DNA of 47,386 nucleotides. Origin: Luteimonas cucumeris (GTDB lineage: Bacteria; Pseudomonadota; Gammaproteobacteria; Xanthomonadales; Xanthomonadaceae). The stretch lies in the NCBI RefSeq assembly GCF_007830035.1, contig NZ_VLKN01000010.1:1-47386 (forward strand), written 5' to 3'. How positions within the stretch are numbered: position 1 is the first letter of the stretch; each line of letters begins with the position of its first letter. Under the pieces are notes generated by a model. It searched no databases. It saw nothing but the letters and a program-made list of their open reading frames with translations, and had not been told where the DNA came from. A program made the translations under genes and the position numbers. This document shows positions 33,925 through 44,731 of the stretch, one piece after another.

Positions 33925-34677
33925 TTAGCGACGGGCCGTGGACTCGCCGACGCGCGCGCCGGTTGCGAAGAAGTCGTGCAGGTCATGCGCGAACGTATCG
34001 AACTTGTTGTTGGTGACGCGGTTCAGGCGCACGAAGAAGTTGTACGCCAGCACCGCCGGGATCGCCACGAACAAGCCGATAGCAGTCATGATCAGCGCCT
34101 CGCCGACCGGACCTGCCACTGCGCTGATCGATGCGTCGCCGCTGGAACCGATCGCGATCAGGGCGTGGTAGATGCCCCACACGGTGCCGAGCAGGCCGAC
34201 GAACGGCGCGGTCGAACCGACCGTGGCGAGCACCGTCAGGCCGCTCTCCAGGCGCATCGACTCGCGGGTCACGCCCTGGCGCAGCGCGCGATCGACGAAT
34301 TCGGAGCGGTTCAGCGACTCGACCAGGCGCGAGCCTTCATGGCGCTGGTGGTGCGCGGCGGCCTGGGCGGCATCGAGCGCGATCTTCGAGAAGGGCTCGC
34401 CCTTGGGCTGCTCTTCCATGAAGCGGATCGCGTCCTGCGCGTTCGGGGTTTCCCAGAACGTACTGACCACACGATCGGCGCGGCCGCGCAGGCGCATGTT
34501 CTTGATGACGTTCATGACGATCCAGTAGACCGACATCACCGACATCAGGGCGAGAGTGATGAACACGACCCAGCCGACGGCGTCGAAGTTCTGGAGCAGA
34601 TGGCCGAAGCTCATTTGCTGTAGTGCCGCGGCGTTGTTGTTGCCGGACGCAGCGGCGGCGGTGGTTTCCTGCAGCAT
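33925..34677 (-). CDS. exbB: ExbB/TolQ family proton channel protein
   Basis: A 250-residue inner-membrane protein with three transmembrane helices (about 28-50, 152-175 and 200-222). The conserved MotA/TolQ/ExbB domain includes ATVGSTAPFVGLLGTVWGIY and IGLFVAIPAVLAYNFFVR. It is the pentameric stator subunit that, with ExbD, drives TonB. It follows tonB by about 97 bp. The gene arrangement tonB-exbB-exbD1-exbD2 is that of Xanthomonas. Confidence 0.93.
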   Translation of the reverse strand: MLQETTAAAASGNNNAAALQQMSFGHLLQNFDAVGWVVFITLALMSVMSVYWIVMNVIKNMRLRGRADRVVSTFWETPNAQDAIRFMEEQPKGEPFSKIALDAAQAAAHHQRHEGSRLVESLNRSEFVDRALRQGVTRESMRLESGLTVLATVGSTAPFVGLLGTVWGIYHALIAIGSSGDASISAVAGPVGEALIMTAIGLFVAIPAVLAYNFFVRLNRVTNNKFDTFAHDLHDFFATGARVGESTARR

Positions 34678-34774
34678 GACGCTTACCTTTGAATGTCGTG
34701 GAAGGAGTGGATGACGCTGTTTCTGTTTTCTGGATGGAACTGGGTACCGCTTACCTCAACCGGCAGCATTTGCG

Positions 34775-35443
34775 TCAGCCGAGTTTGAATTCGACCGGCA
34801 CGCGGACACGGCCCGATACATTCTGTCCGCCCTGCGATGCCGGATTGAAGCGCCAGCGCTTGGCGGCCTGAACCGCAGCGCGGTCGAGATTGCGGTTGCC
34901 GCTGGATTGCTCGACCTCGACGTCGGTGGCGTTGCCGTTGGCGTCGACGGTAATCACCAATACCACAGTGCCTTGGATGTTGCGGCGCTGTTCTTCCGGC
35001 GGATATTTCGGCGGGTTCATGTTCTTCGACGAAATATCGACGCTGGCTTCCATCGAGGCGACCGGCGCGGGCGGCGCGGGCGGTGCCGGTGGCGGCGCCT
35101 GCACGTCGCTGGCGCGCGCTTCGTCGACGAGTATCGGCGGTGCTTCCGGCGGCGGTGGTACCGGCGATGGACGCGGCGGCGACAGCTCCTTGATCGGAGT
35201 CGGCTTCGGCGGTTCCGGCGGCGGAGGCGGCGGAGGCGGCGGTGGTGGTGGCGGTTCGATGAACGTCACGTCGACGCGGCTGTCGCGTTCGTCTTCCTGC
35301 GGCGGCGGCGTGATGGGCGCCAACAGCAGCAGCAGTGCCGCGGCATGGATGGCGATCGCCAAGGTGATGCCGGCGACGCGTGGCCAGTTGAGTCCTGGTT
35401 CGCTGTCGTCTTGGTTCTCGTGGCGGGCGAGGCGTTCGATCAT
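34775..35443 (-). CDS. tonB: TonB energy transducer
   Basis: A 222-residue periplasm-spanning protein. One N-terminal transmembrane helix (about 23-43, ITLAIAIHAAALLLLLAP, with the SxxxH-type His) is followed by an extreme proline tract (13 consecutive prolines after FIE) and further PP/PA repeats to about 130. The C-terminal TonB domain (about 140-222) has YPPEEQRRNIQGTVVL and AVQAAKRWRFNPA. It carries energy from ExbB-ExbD to TonB-dependent receptors, of which one is encoded at 2347-4638. A sigma-70 promoter lies about 90 bp upstream of its start. Confidence 0.94.
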   Translation of the reverse strand: MIERLARHENQDDSEPGLNWPRVAGITLAIAIHAAALLLLLAPITPPPQEDERDSRVDVTFIEPPPPPPPPPPPPPEPPKPTPIKELSPPRPSPVPPPPEAPPILVDEARASDVQAPPPAPPAPPAPVASMEASVDISSKNMNPPKYPPEEQRRNIQGTVVLVITVDANGNATDVEVEQSSGNRNLDRAAVQAAKRWRFNPASQGGQNVSGRVRVPVEFKLG

Positions 35444-35531
35444 GCGGGGCTCTGCAGTGGGCTCGGGCGCCGCAGCGCCGCGGATCAGTTTTTGGTGTTC
35501 ATGCAGCAGGTTGGCCGCATGAACCCCTAAG

Positions 35532-35560
35532 CTTATACCAATCTAGCGGGCTCGTTCCAA
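35532..35560 (-). promoter_or_regulatory. Sigma-70 promoter of the tonB operon
   Basis: On the minus strand TTGGAA (35560-35555) and TATAAG (35537-35532) are separated by 17 bp. Transcription would start near 35525, about 80 nt before the tonB ATG. A GATTGG/CCAATC dyad overlaps the element. I did not find a clear Fur box. Confidence 0.65.
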
Positions 35561-35589
35561 TCGATTCCGCGCTTAATGAAATCCTTACT

Positions 35590-36735
35590 CTATTTGAGCA
35601 GGGAGCTGGCCTGCGCCGGATCTTTGACGCCTTTATCCAAGGCCTTTTGCGCCGCTGCCTTGGCCTCGGCCTTCTTGCCCTGGAAGCCGTAAACCTTGGC
35701 CAGATTCAGGTACGCCTCGCCATCGGCGGCGATCGGCGCGGCCTTGGCATACATCGCTTCGGCGGTCTTGACATCGTCGGCGGCGTAGGCTTTCTGCGCG
35801 ACGATCATGTAGGCCTTGGCCAGCTCGGCATCCTGCGGCAACAGGCCCTTCGCGACGCCTGCGTCGATCACCGGCACCGCTTCTTTCCACTTGTCGGAAT
35901 TCAGGTAACCGGCATACAGCGCTTTGTACTCGCGCGCCTCAGTCAATTGGCCCTTCTTGTAAGCCTCGCCAAGCAGCGCATTGGCCTGGTCGTACTGGTC
36001 GGCCTGCTGCAGGGAGGCCACCGCGTTCATGAGGATCTTCTTGTCATCCGGATGCTGGGCAAGCAGATCCTTGTACAGCTGGGCGGCTTCGGCATTGCGC
36101 CCCATGCTGGCGAGGATGCTGCCGCGCATGGTCTGGTATTTCACGTCGGTCGACTTGGTTTCGGCGAGAAACCGGTCCAGCGTCTTCAACGCCGGGTCGT
36201 ACTGTTGCAGCCCGAACTGCACCGCCGCCAAATTGCTCATCACCTGGTAGTGGCTGTTGTTGTCCAGACCGTTGCTGTCGAGCGCCTTCTGGAAATATTC
36301 GGCAGCTTTGGCATCGTTGCCCTGGTCGGCTGAAGCGCTGCCGGCGAGTTGATAGGCGAAACCTTTCTCGTAGGCGTTGGCGTCGGGCTTGGTCGCGATT
36401 TCCTCGGCCTTGGCGACGACCGCGGCGTAGTCCTGCTTTTCGTACAGTTCCTGCGCGTCCTGCAGCGACTTCAGGGCCTTGCTGCTGGCCTTGGCCTCGG
36501 GCTGGGCGCGGGTGGCGTTGGGGAACAGCGGCGCGCCGGCGGCAGCGCTCTGGCCATCCTGCTTGTCCTCGGTCTTGTTGAGTTCGGCCTTACGCTTGTC
36601 ACGTTGGGCACGCATGCTGGTACTGCCGACATTGCCGTAATCTTGCTGCGCGTAGACCGGCGCCATGACGGCCATCGACAACACTGCGGTCAGTGCGAGC
36701 ACGAGCGGCTGCTGGGCGAATGAACGGGTTTTCAT
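35590..36735 (-). CDS. Exported tetratricopeptide-repeat protein
   Basis: A 381-residue precursor with a Sec signal peptide (to about residue 29, APVYAQ) and a charged low-complexity stretch (30-85). From about 88 to the end it consists of TPR units, for example DAQELYEKQDYAAVVAKAEE, NDAKAAEYFQKALDSNG and NAEAAQLYKDLLAQHPDDKK. It is probably periplasmic and a protein-interaction scaffold. It precedes tonB, and a TPR gene occurs here in Xanthomonas as well, so a link to the TonB machinery is possible but unproven. Confidence 0.85.
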   Translation of the reverse strand: MKTRSFAQQPLVLALTAVLSMAVMAPVYAQQDYGNVGSTSMRAQRDKRKAELNKTEDKQDGQSAAAGAPLFPNATRAQPEAKASSKALKSLQDAQELYEKQDYAAVVAKAEEIATKPDANAYEKGFAYQLAGSASADQGNDAKAAEYFQKALDSNGLDNNSHYQVMSNLAAVQFGLQQYDPALKTLDRFLAETKSTDVKYQTMRGSILASMGRNAEAAQLYKDLLAQHPDDKKILMNAVASLQQADQYDQANALLGEAYKKGQLTEAREYKALYAGYLNSDKWKEAVPVIDAGVAKGLLPQDAELAKAYMIVAQKAYAADDVKTAEAMYAKAAPIAADGEAYLNLAKVYGFQGKKAEAKAAAQKALDKGVKDPAQASSLLK

Positions 36736-36872
36736 CGATGCACCTCGAAGACGGTTGCCGACGGTAGCGGCGGTGGAAAGATAGGGCGTGGATGCCGGGG
36801 GCGGCCACGCTAACAGAACAGACCTTCAAAAGTCGCAAATTGCTGCAGGCCGGTCATTGGACTTTGGTCGCG

Positions 36873-37676
36873 TCAACCGCAGCTGGGACGGCGGCCGGCC
36901 GCGCGCGCCTGCTCGTAGGTCGGCACCAGTTGCGCGGAACGCTGCTGCAACTCGGCGATGCGCGCCTGCGGATCGGGATGGGTCGACAGCCACTGCGGTG
37001 GACGACTGCCGCCGGCGGTGATCATGTTCTGCCACAGGTTCACCGCCTGGCGCGGATCGAAACCGGCCTGTGCCATCAACTGCTGGCCGACCACGTCGGC
37101 TTCGGTCTCCTGCTCGCGCGAGCCGGGCAGCAGGAAGCCGGTCTGTGCCAGCACACTGCCTCCCTGCACGGCCGCTTCGCCGGCGCCTTGGCCATAACGC
37201 GCGCCAGCCAGCGCGCCGAGGACCGACAGCGCGCCCTGCGCGCCCATCTGTCGGGTGATGCGCTCGTCGTGATGGCGAGCCACGACGTGTCCGATCTCGT
37301 GCGCGATCACCGCCGCCAGCTGGTCCTGGTTACGCGCGACGGTGAAGATACCGGTGTTGACGCCGACCTTGCCGCCCGGCAGCGCGAAGGCATTGGGTTC
37401 GCTGTTGGCGAACAGCGCGCTTTCCCAACCCGTCTGCGCACCCGGCGGCAGCTGCCGCGTGATCGCATCCACCACACAGCGCACGTAGGCGTTCTGGCGC
37501 GCGTCCCTGCTCAACGGCCCCTTGCTCTTGGCCTCGCTGAAGGCCTGCGCGCCGAGCTGGTTGAGTTCCTGCTGCGACACCGCGCCGACCATCTGCGTGC
37601 GCCCGGTCGGCGACGTCGTCGTCGCACAGGCGGTCACGAGGCCGGCGATGGCCAGCGCCACCCACGATGCTTTCAT
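36873..37676 (-). CDS. M48 family zinc metalloprotease lipoprotein
   Basis: A 267-residue exported protease. The lipobox LVTAC places the lipidated cysteine at C17. The M48 zinc site is HEIGH (H126, E127, H130), with the third ligand in REQETEADVVGQQLM, and the family motif NAFALPGGKVGVNTGI lies upstream. It is related to LoiP and BepA-type envelope quality-control proteases without TPRs. The start at 37676 gives a standard signal peptide; a frame extension to 37721 is basic and unlikely. It follows gyrB in the same direction, with a hairpin between them. Confidence 0.88.
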   Translation of the reverse strand: MKASWVALAIAGLVTACATTTSPTGRTQMVGAVSQQELNQLGAQAFSEAKSKGPLSRDARQNAYVRCVVDAITRQLPPGAQTGWESALFANSEPNAFALPGGKVGVNTGIFTVARNQDQLAAVIAHEIGHVVARHHDERITRQMGAQGALSVLGALAGARYGQGAGEAAVQGGSVLAQTGFLLPGSREQETEADVVGQQLMAQAGFDPRQAVNLWQNMITAGGSRPPQWLSTHPDPQARIAELQQRSAQLVPTYEQARAAGRRPSCG

Positions 37677-37759
37677 GGCGTGTCTCCGACGAGATGAATG
37701 GGACTTTTTTAAGCCGGTCAAGCTGAAGGGCGCGTCAACCGGCGCGGGAGGCGATGCAA

Positions 37760-37782
37760 GCGTCCCGCCTGGTGCGGGACGC
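37760..37782 (-). terminator. Probable gyrB terminator hairpin
   Basis: GCGTCCCGC (37760-37768), loop CTGGT, GCGGGACGC (37774-37782): a perfect 9-bp stem just beyond the gyrB stop codon. On the minus strand only TTGC follows, so its strength as an intrinsic terminator is uncertain. Confidence 0.55.
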
Positions 37783-37787
37783 CCTGG

Positions 37788-40289
<2,502 letters not shown>

Positions 40290-40314
40290 TTAGCTATAGG
40301 GGATTGCTCCGGGA

Positions 40315-40323
40315 ATTATAGCA
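40315..40323 (-). promoter_or_regulatory. Extended -10 promoter of gyrB
   Basis: On the minus strand TGCTATAAT (40323-40315) is an exact extended -10 element. No convincing -35 lies 17 bp upstream, which fits extended -10 promoters. Transcription would begin about 70 nt before the gyrB ATG. Many gyrase promoters respond to supercoiling. Confidence 0.65.
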
Positions 40324-40336
40324 TTTGACCCTTTGC

Positions 40337-40364
40337 GTAGCCTGGATGGGCGAAGCGCATCCAG
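40337..40364. repeat. Single GTAG-type REP hairpin upstream of gyrB
   Basis: GTAG (40337-40340) followed by CTGGATG (40342-40348), GGGCGAAGCG and CATCCAG (40358-40364). This is a short GTAG hairpin of a different sequence class from the doublets at 18086-18415. It lies between recF and the gyrB promoter. Confidence 0.5.
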
Positions 40365-40400
40365 AGGCTTCGGGTCCGGTGTACCGCGCTTTATCCGGGA

Positions 40401-41480
40401 CTACACCTGGGTGATTCGTCCGTGTTCCACGTGGAACCAGATCGTATCGGCGTCTGCCGCCAGCTCGGAGGGACGCTCGGTCCCGGTAATGAAAACCTGG
40501 GCGCCACTGGCCTGCAGCCGGCCCAGCAACTGCTGCTGATGGGCGCGGTCCAGCTCGGAGGCCAGGTCGTCCAGCGCCACGACCGGCCATTCGCCCCGTT
40601 GTCCGGCATAGTCTTCAGCCTGAGCCAGCAGGCAAGCCAGCGCGGTCAGCTTGGCCTGGCCGCGCGACAGGGCTTCGCGGTTCGGGCGAGCGGCATAGTC
40701 GATGCGCCAGTCAGCCCGGTGCGGGCCGACCGAGGTATAGCCCAGTGCCAAATCCCGCTCCCGCGCCAGCAGCAGGGCATCGGCCAGCGGCACGTCCTGG
40801 CGGCGCCAGCCGGGCAGGAACTGCAGGGTTGCCGTGCCGAGCACGGGCACCAGTTCGGCCGCGACCGTGGCCACCTGTGGCTGCAGGCGCTCCAGATAGG
40901 CCTCGCGCCGCGACGTCAGCGGCTCCCCGGCCTCGGCGAGTTCGTGCTCCCAGGCTTCAAGCTGGTCGGCGTGGGGGCGGCTTTTGAGCAGGGCATTGCG
41001 CTGTTTGAGGGCACGTGCGTAGCGTCGCCACAGCGGCAGAAAGTCCTGTTCCACGTGGAACAACCCCCAATCCAGCCAGCGACGGCGTGGCTCGCCTCCG
41101 CCGGACACCAGGGCGTGGCTGCCGGGTTCGAAGGTCACGACCGCTAGCGCGGCACATAACTCGCCCAGGGACGCCGCTGGCGCCCCGTCCAGGCGGCCTT
41201 CCCAGCCTTGTCCGCTATGACGCAAGCCGACCCGGCGTGGGCGCTGTGCGGCTTCCAGCCATTCCGCGAACACCTCCAGATCCATAGCACCGCTGCGAAT
41301 CAGGCCGTCACGGACCGGGCCGCGAAAGCTGCGACCGTAGGCAAGCAGGTGGATGGCCTCGAGCAGGCTGGTCTTGCCGGCACCGTTGTCGCCAATGATC
41401 CAGTTCACGCGTGGGCCGGGCTGGATCGATAAGGGCGCCAATTGCCGCAGATCGCGAATGTCGAGACGGGTCAGACGCAT
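40401..41480 (-). CDS. recF: DNA replication and repair protein RecF
   Basis: A 359-residue SMC-like ATPase that loads RecA at single-strand gaps with RecO and RecR. Walker A is GDNGAGKTSLLEAIHLLAYG (about 30-49). The ABC signature is LSRGQAKLTALACLLAQ and Walker B is VVALDDLASELDRAH. ATG at 41480 starts the conserved MRLTRLDIRDLR. The reading frame unusually contains two ParB-type sites (40423-40438 and 41047-41062). It lies between dnaN and gyrB, as in most bacteria. Confidence 0.95.
   Translation of the reverse strand: MRLTRLDIRDLRQLAPLSIQPGPRVNWIIGDNGAGKTSLLEAIHLLAYGRSFRGPVRDGLIRSGAMDLEVFAEWLEAAQRPRRVGLRHSGQGWEGRLDGAPAASLGELCAALAVVTFEPGSHALVSGGGEPRRRWLDWGLFHVEQDFLPLWRRYARALKQRNALLKSRPHADQLEAWEHELAEAGEPLTSRREAYLERLQPQVATVAAELVPVLGTATLQFLPGWRRQDVPLADALLLARERDLALGYTSVGPHRADWRIDYAARPNREALSRGQAKLTALACLLAQAEDYAGQRGEWPVVALDDLASELDRAHQQQLLGRLQASGAQVFITGTERPSELAADADTIWFHVEHGRITQV
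40423..40438. promoter_or_regulatory. parS-like ParB-binding site 1
   Basis: TGTTCCACGTGGAACC, within the 3' end of recF. It differs from the palindromic site at 41047 in one terminal base and has the CACGTG core and flanks of parS (general consensus TGTTTCACGTGAAACA). Confidence 0.75.
41047..41062. promoter_or_regulatory. parS-like ParB-binding site 2
   Basis: TGTTCCACGTGGAACA, a perfect 16-bp palindrome inside recF. It matches 14 of 16 positions of the general parS consensus and the TNNCACGTGNNA pattern. Confidence 0.85.
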
Positions 41481-41497
41481 GGGGCGCCCAAACGACA

Positions 41498-41519
41498 CCG
41501 CCCGGCAGGAACCGGGCGG
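41498..41519. terminator. Hairpin between dnaN and recF
   Basis: CCGCCCGG (41498-41505), loop CAGGAA, CCGGGCGG (41512-41519), 18 bp before the recF start in the dnaN-recF gap. No U-tract follows on the minus strand. It may attenuate recF expression relative to dnaN. Confidence 0.45.
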
Positions 41520-41522
41520 CGA

Positions 41523-41538
41523 GGTTTCACGTGGAACT
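41523..41538. promoter_or_regulatory. parS-like ParB-binding site 3
   Basis: GGTTTCACGTGGAACT, between dnaN and recF. The CACGTG core and the TTT/GAAC flanks match parS, with mismatches at both ends. It is weaker than sites 1 and 2. Confidence 0.6.
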
Positions 41539-41601
41539 GTCGTTTCGCCCAGTTCAGCCGACGATGGCCGAGCCCAGGCACAGAGATCTTCATGGCATCC
41601 A

Positions 41602-42699
41602 TTACAGCCGCAGCGGCATCACCACATGGCGGCAGCGCTCGTTGCTGGCTTCGCGCACCAGAGCCGACGAATTCGCATCGCGCAGCGCGATCACCACGTG
41701 CTCGTCGCGCAGCGCGGACAGGGCATCGAGCAGGTAGTTGACGTTGAAGCCGATCGCCAGGCCATCGACCTTGGTATCGGCCTCGACTTCTTCCTGCGCC
41801 TCTTCCTGTTCCGGGTTATGGGCGTTGATCTTCAGCTGCCCCGGCGAGACCTCGACACGGACACCGCGGTACTTCTCGTTGGACAGGATCGCGGCACGCT
41901 GCAGCGAGGCACGCAAGGCCTCGCGATCGACCTTGACCTCACGGTCGGCGCCGATCGGTATCACCGCCTCGTAGTCGGGGAAGCGGCCATCGATCAGTTT
42001 GGAGGTGAAGGTGACATCGTCGCGCTTGACCCGGATATGGCTGCGGCCCAGTTCCAGCTCCAGCGTGCGATCGCCGCCTTCGAGCAGGCGCTGCAGTTCC
42101 TGCACGCCCTTGCGCGGCACGATGATCTGGCGCTTGCCGCCACCGCCGTCCAGAGGCGCTTCGCACAACGCCAGGCGGTGACCGTCGGTCGCCACGCAGC
42201 GCAGGATCTTGTCGCTGAGGTCGAACAACAGGCCATTGAGGTAATAACGCACGTCCTGCTGCGCCATCGCGAATGCGGTGCGCTCGATCAGTTCCTTCAG
42301 CGCCGCCTCCGGCACCTGCACGCGCTCGGTCGCTTCGACTTCGTCGATCGACGGGAAATCATTGGCCGGCAGGCTGGCCAGGGTGAAGCGGCTGCGGCCG
42401 GCCTGCACCGTGATCTTGTCGCCGGACTGGCTGACGGTGACCTTGCTGCCGTCGGGCAGGGCGCGGACGATCTCGAACCACTTGCGCGCCGGCACGGTGA
42501 TCTCACCGTCTTGGGCGTCGTCGACCGCGACCCGCGCGATCATCTCGACCTCCAGGTCGGTACCGGTCAGCGACAGCTGGCCGTTGTTGACCTGCACCAG
42601 CAGGTTGGCGAGAACGGGCAGGGTCTGCCGGCGTTCGACCACGTTGACGACCTGCGCCAACGGCTTGAGCAAGACTTCGCGTTGCAGACTGAAGCGCAT
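41602..42699 (-). CDS. dnaN: DNA polymerase III beta sliding clamp
   Basis: A 365-residue subunit forming the ring-shaped dimer that tethers polymerase III to DNA. The start MRFSLQREVLLKPL, the motif RRQTLPVLANLL, the middle-domain TDGHRLALCEAPL and the conserved C-terminal MPLRL (VVMPLRL), part of the binding cleft region, are all present. Domain count (three repeats) and length are normal, apart from an acidic insertion near 315 (EQEEAQEEVEAD). It lies directly downstream of the origin, transcribed with recF. Confidence 0.97.
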   Translation of the reverse strand: MRFSLQREVLLKPLAQVVNVVERRQTLPVLANLLVQVNNGQLSLTGTDLEVEMIARVAVDDAQDGEITVPARKWFEIVRALPDGSKVTVSQSGDKITVQAGRSRFTLASLPANDFPSIDEVEATERVQVPEAALKELIERTAFAMAQQDVRYYLNGLLFDLSDKILRCVATDGHRLALCEAPLDGGGGKRQIIVPRKGVQELQRLLEGGDRTLELELGRSHIRVKRDDVTFTSKLIDGRFPDYEAVIPIGADREVKVDREALRASLQRAAILSNEKYRGVRVEVSPGQLKINAHNPEQEEAQEEVEADTKVDGLAIGFNVNYLLDALSALRDEHVVIALRDANSSALVREASNERCRHVVMPLRL

Positions 42700-42977
42700 G
42701 CGGCCCGATCCCTTGTGCTCTGGCTCTGAATGGATGAAATAACTTAAAAGCTGGTGGTGATGGTGTCGCTGAATTCTGTGGGTAACACGTTCAACTATTT
42801 GATCTGTATAACTTTATTCGGATAGTAAACCCTGCTGACAAGGCCGGTGGTCAGACCTGCACAAGCTGTGGATAAATTCCGTGGTGCGAGTCGTCCCCGA
42901 GTTATCCACAAGCCTCGAGCTCAGTTGTTCACTGGCTTTGCGGCGTCCGGTCCTGGCTCGAACCGGCAGCCGCGCGC
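42700..42977. other. oriC: Chromosomal replication origin (oriC)
   Basis: The 278-bp dnaA-dnaN gap contains perfect 9-mer DnaA boxes TGTGGATAA (42867-42875) and TTATCCACA (42902-42910) in opposite orientation, plus a one-mismatch box TGTGGGTAA (42777-42785). Between them lies a notably AT-rich tract (about 42784-42830, including TTCAACTATTTGATCTGTAT), a candidate unwinding element in an otherwise GC-rich region. The dnaA-rpmH gap (44313-44552) shows no such boxes, so I place the origin here. Confidence 0.85.
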
Positions 42978-44312
42978 TCATTCGCTGAGCTTGCGGATCA
43001 GCTTGTCCCAGTCCTCATGCAGCTTGCCGTCGGTCTCCATCAGGCCGCGCACCTGGCGACAGGCGTGCAACACGGTGGTGTGATCGCGGCCGGCGAAGGC
43101 GTCGCCGATTTCCGGCAGGCTGTGTTCGGTCAGCTCCTTGGCCAGCGCCATTGCCACCTGGCGCGGCCGGGCCAGCGAACGCGTCCGCCGCTTCGACAAC
43201 AGATCCTTCAATTGCAGGCCGTAGTAGTCTGCCACGGTCTTCTGGATGTTGGGGATGCCGATCGCCTGCTGCTGCGCGCGCAGCAAGTCGCGCAGGGTTT
43301 CCTGGGCGAACTCGACGGTGATGCTGCGGCCGGTGAAATTGGCGCGCGCAGCCAGCGTGTTGAGCGCGCCCTCCAGGTCGCGCACGTTGCTGCGCATCTT
43401 CTTGGCGATCAGGAACGCGACGTCCTCGGGGATCATGGTGCCGCGTTCGCGCGCCTTGGACAGCACGATCTGGGCGCGCGTCTCGAAGTCCGGCGGTTCG
43501 ATCGCTACCGACAAGCCCCAGGCCAGGCGTGATTTCAGCCGCGGTTCGAGCCCTTCGACCTCGCGCGGATAGCGGTCGCAGGTCAGGATGATCTGCTGCC
43601 TGCCATCGAACAGCGCGTTGAACGTGTGGAAGAACTCCTCCTGGGTACGATCCTTGCCGGCGAAGAACTGGATGTCGTCGATCAGCAGCGCGTCGACCTG
43701 CTGGAACTGGCGCTTGAATCCGTCCATCGCCTTTTCCTGCAGCGCCTTCATCATCGCGCTGAAGAACTGCTCGCTGCGCAGGTACATCACCCGCGTCGCC
43801 GGATTGGCCGCGCACATGGCATTGCCGGCGGCGAACATCAGGTGGGTCTTGCCCAGGCCGGTGCCGCCGTACAGCAGCAGCGGATTGTGGGAACGGTCGC
43901 CCGGTCGCGTCGCCGCCTGCCATGCGGCGGCGCGGCCCAACTGGTTGCTGCGGCCCTCGACGAAATTGTCGAAGGTGTAGTGGCTGTCGAGGTTGCCGTG
44001 GAACGGTTCGATCGGTCGCGGCGCGGCGACTGGCGATGCCGCACTGGGCGCCGGCGCGCGTTTCAGCGCGCCGATTTCCAGGCTGACCTCGGGCGAACCG
44101 GCATAGTGCGCCAGCAGTTCGCGGATGCGGCCCAGGTATCGGTCGCGGACCTGTTCGACGACGAAGGCGTTCGGCGCGAACAGCACCAGCGCCTCGTTGC
44201 GACGGGTCGCCTGCAAGGGCTTGAGCCAGGTGTGGACCTCTTCGGCCGGCAGTTCGGCTTCCAGGCGTTCCAGGCAGCGCGGCCAGGCATCGAGATTCGG
44301 AATAAAGGTCAT
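42978..44312 (-). CDS. dnaA: Chromosomal replication initiator DnaA
   Basis: A 444-residue AAA+ initiator that binds DnaA boxes and opens oriC. Domain I (about 5-80) has [20 protein letters not shown]; a short linker follows. Domain III has Walker [17 protein letters not shown], Walker [14 protein letters not shown] and sensor motifs ([20 protein letters not shown]). Domain IV carries the DNA-binding signature [14 protein letters not shown] near 408-421. I chose ATG 44312 ([10 protein letters not shown]), where the DnaA family begins. The frame runs open further upstream into the rpmH promoter region, which is not coding. Confidence 0.96.
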   Translation of the reverse strand: MTFIPNLDAWPRCLERLEAELPAEEVHTWLKPLQATRRNEALVLFAPNAFVVEQVRDRYLGRIRELLAHYAGSPEVSLEIGALKRAPAPSAASPVAAPRPIEPFHGNLDSHYTFDNFVEGRSNQLGRAAAWQAATRPGDRSHNPLLLYGGTGLGKTHLMFAAGNAMCAANPATRVMYLRSEQFFSAMMKALQEKAMDGFKRQFQQVDALLIDDIQFFAGKDRTQEEFFHTFNALFDGRQQIILTCDRYPREVEGLEPRLKSRLAWGLSVAIEPPDFETRAQIVLSKARERGTMIPEDVAFLIAKKMRSNVRDLEGALNTLAARANFTGRSITVEFAQETLRDLLRAQQQAIGIPNIQKTVADYYGLQLKDLLSKRRTRSLARPRQVAMALAKELTEHSLPEIGDAFAGRDHTTVLHACRQVRGLMETDGKLHEDWDKLIRKLSE

Positions 44313-44489
44313 TCGAAAGGCTGGCCGCACGACGCAGGACGTCGCGAGAGGAAGTCGAAACCGGGATGCGGGCAGACTATCACCGCACCCCCAGTCGCGC
44401 ACCTGCAGCAAGCGCCGCTGGTCGCACGGCGGATTCCGGAAACGGGTGCCGCGCAGGCCAGGCAACGAGGACCGGCAGGCGGCCAGGAT

Positions 44490-44519
44490 TTGACCGGCGG
44501 CCGGGCAAGCCGCTATCCT
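44490..44519 (+). promoter_or_regulatory. Probable rpmH promoter
   Basis: TTGACC (44490-44495) and TATCCT (44514-44519) with an 18-bp spacer, about 33 bp before the rpmH ATG. The match is fair (two changes in each hexamer). It lies in the divergent dnaA-rpmH region. Confidence 0.5.
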
Positions 44520-44552
44520 TGCCGGTCTTTTCCACCGAAAGCCGCCACGCTC

Positions 44553-44693
44553 ATGGCCACCAAGCGCACCTATCAGCCCAGCAACCTCAAGCGCAAGCGC
44601 GACCACGGCTTCCGTGCCCGCATGGCGACCGCCGACGGCCGCAAGATCCTGGCCCGTCGCCGCGCCAAGGGCCGCAAGGTCCTCACGGCCTGA
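44553..44693 (+). CDS. rpmH: 50S ribosomal protein L34
   Basis: A 46-residue very basic ribosomal protein of the large subunit. [20 protein letters not shown] and the C-terminal [16 protein letters not shown] are near the universal L34 sequence. It sits 241 bp divergently from dnaA and 38 bp before rnpA, the classic order. The ATG at 44553 gives the standard length; the open frame upstream is non-coding. Confidence 0.97.
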   Translation: MATKRTYQPSNLKRKRDHGFRARMATADGRKILARRRAKGRKVLTA

Positions 44694-44731
44694 TTGCTTC
44701 CTGCCGGCCGCCTCGGCCGGTGCTTGCAACG

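Noticed and set aside
44313-44552. Replication origin in the dnaA-rpmH gap
   Set aside because: No TTATCCACA-type boxes or AT-rich tract were seen there, whereas both are present between dnaA and dnaN.
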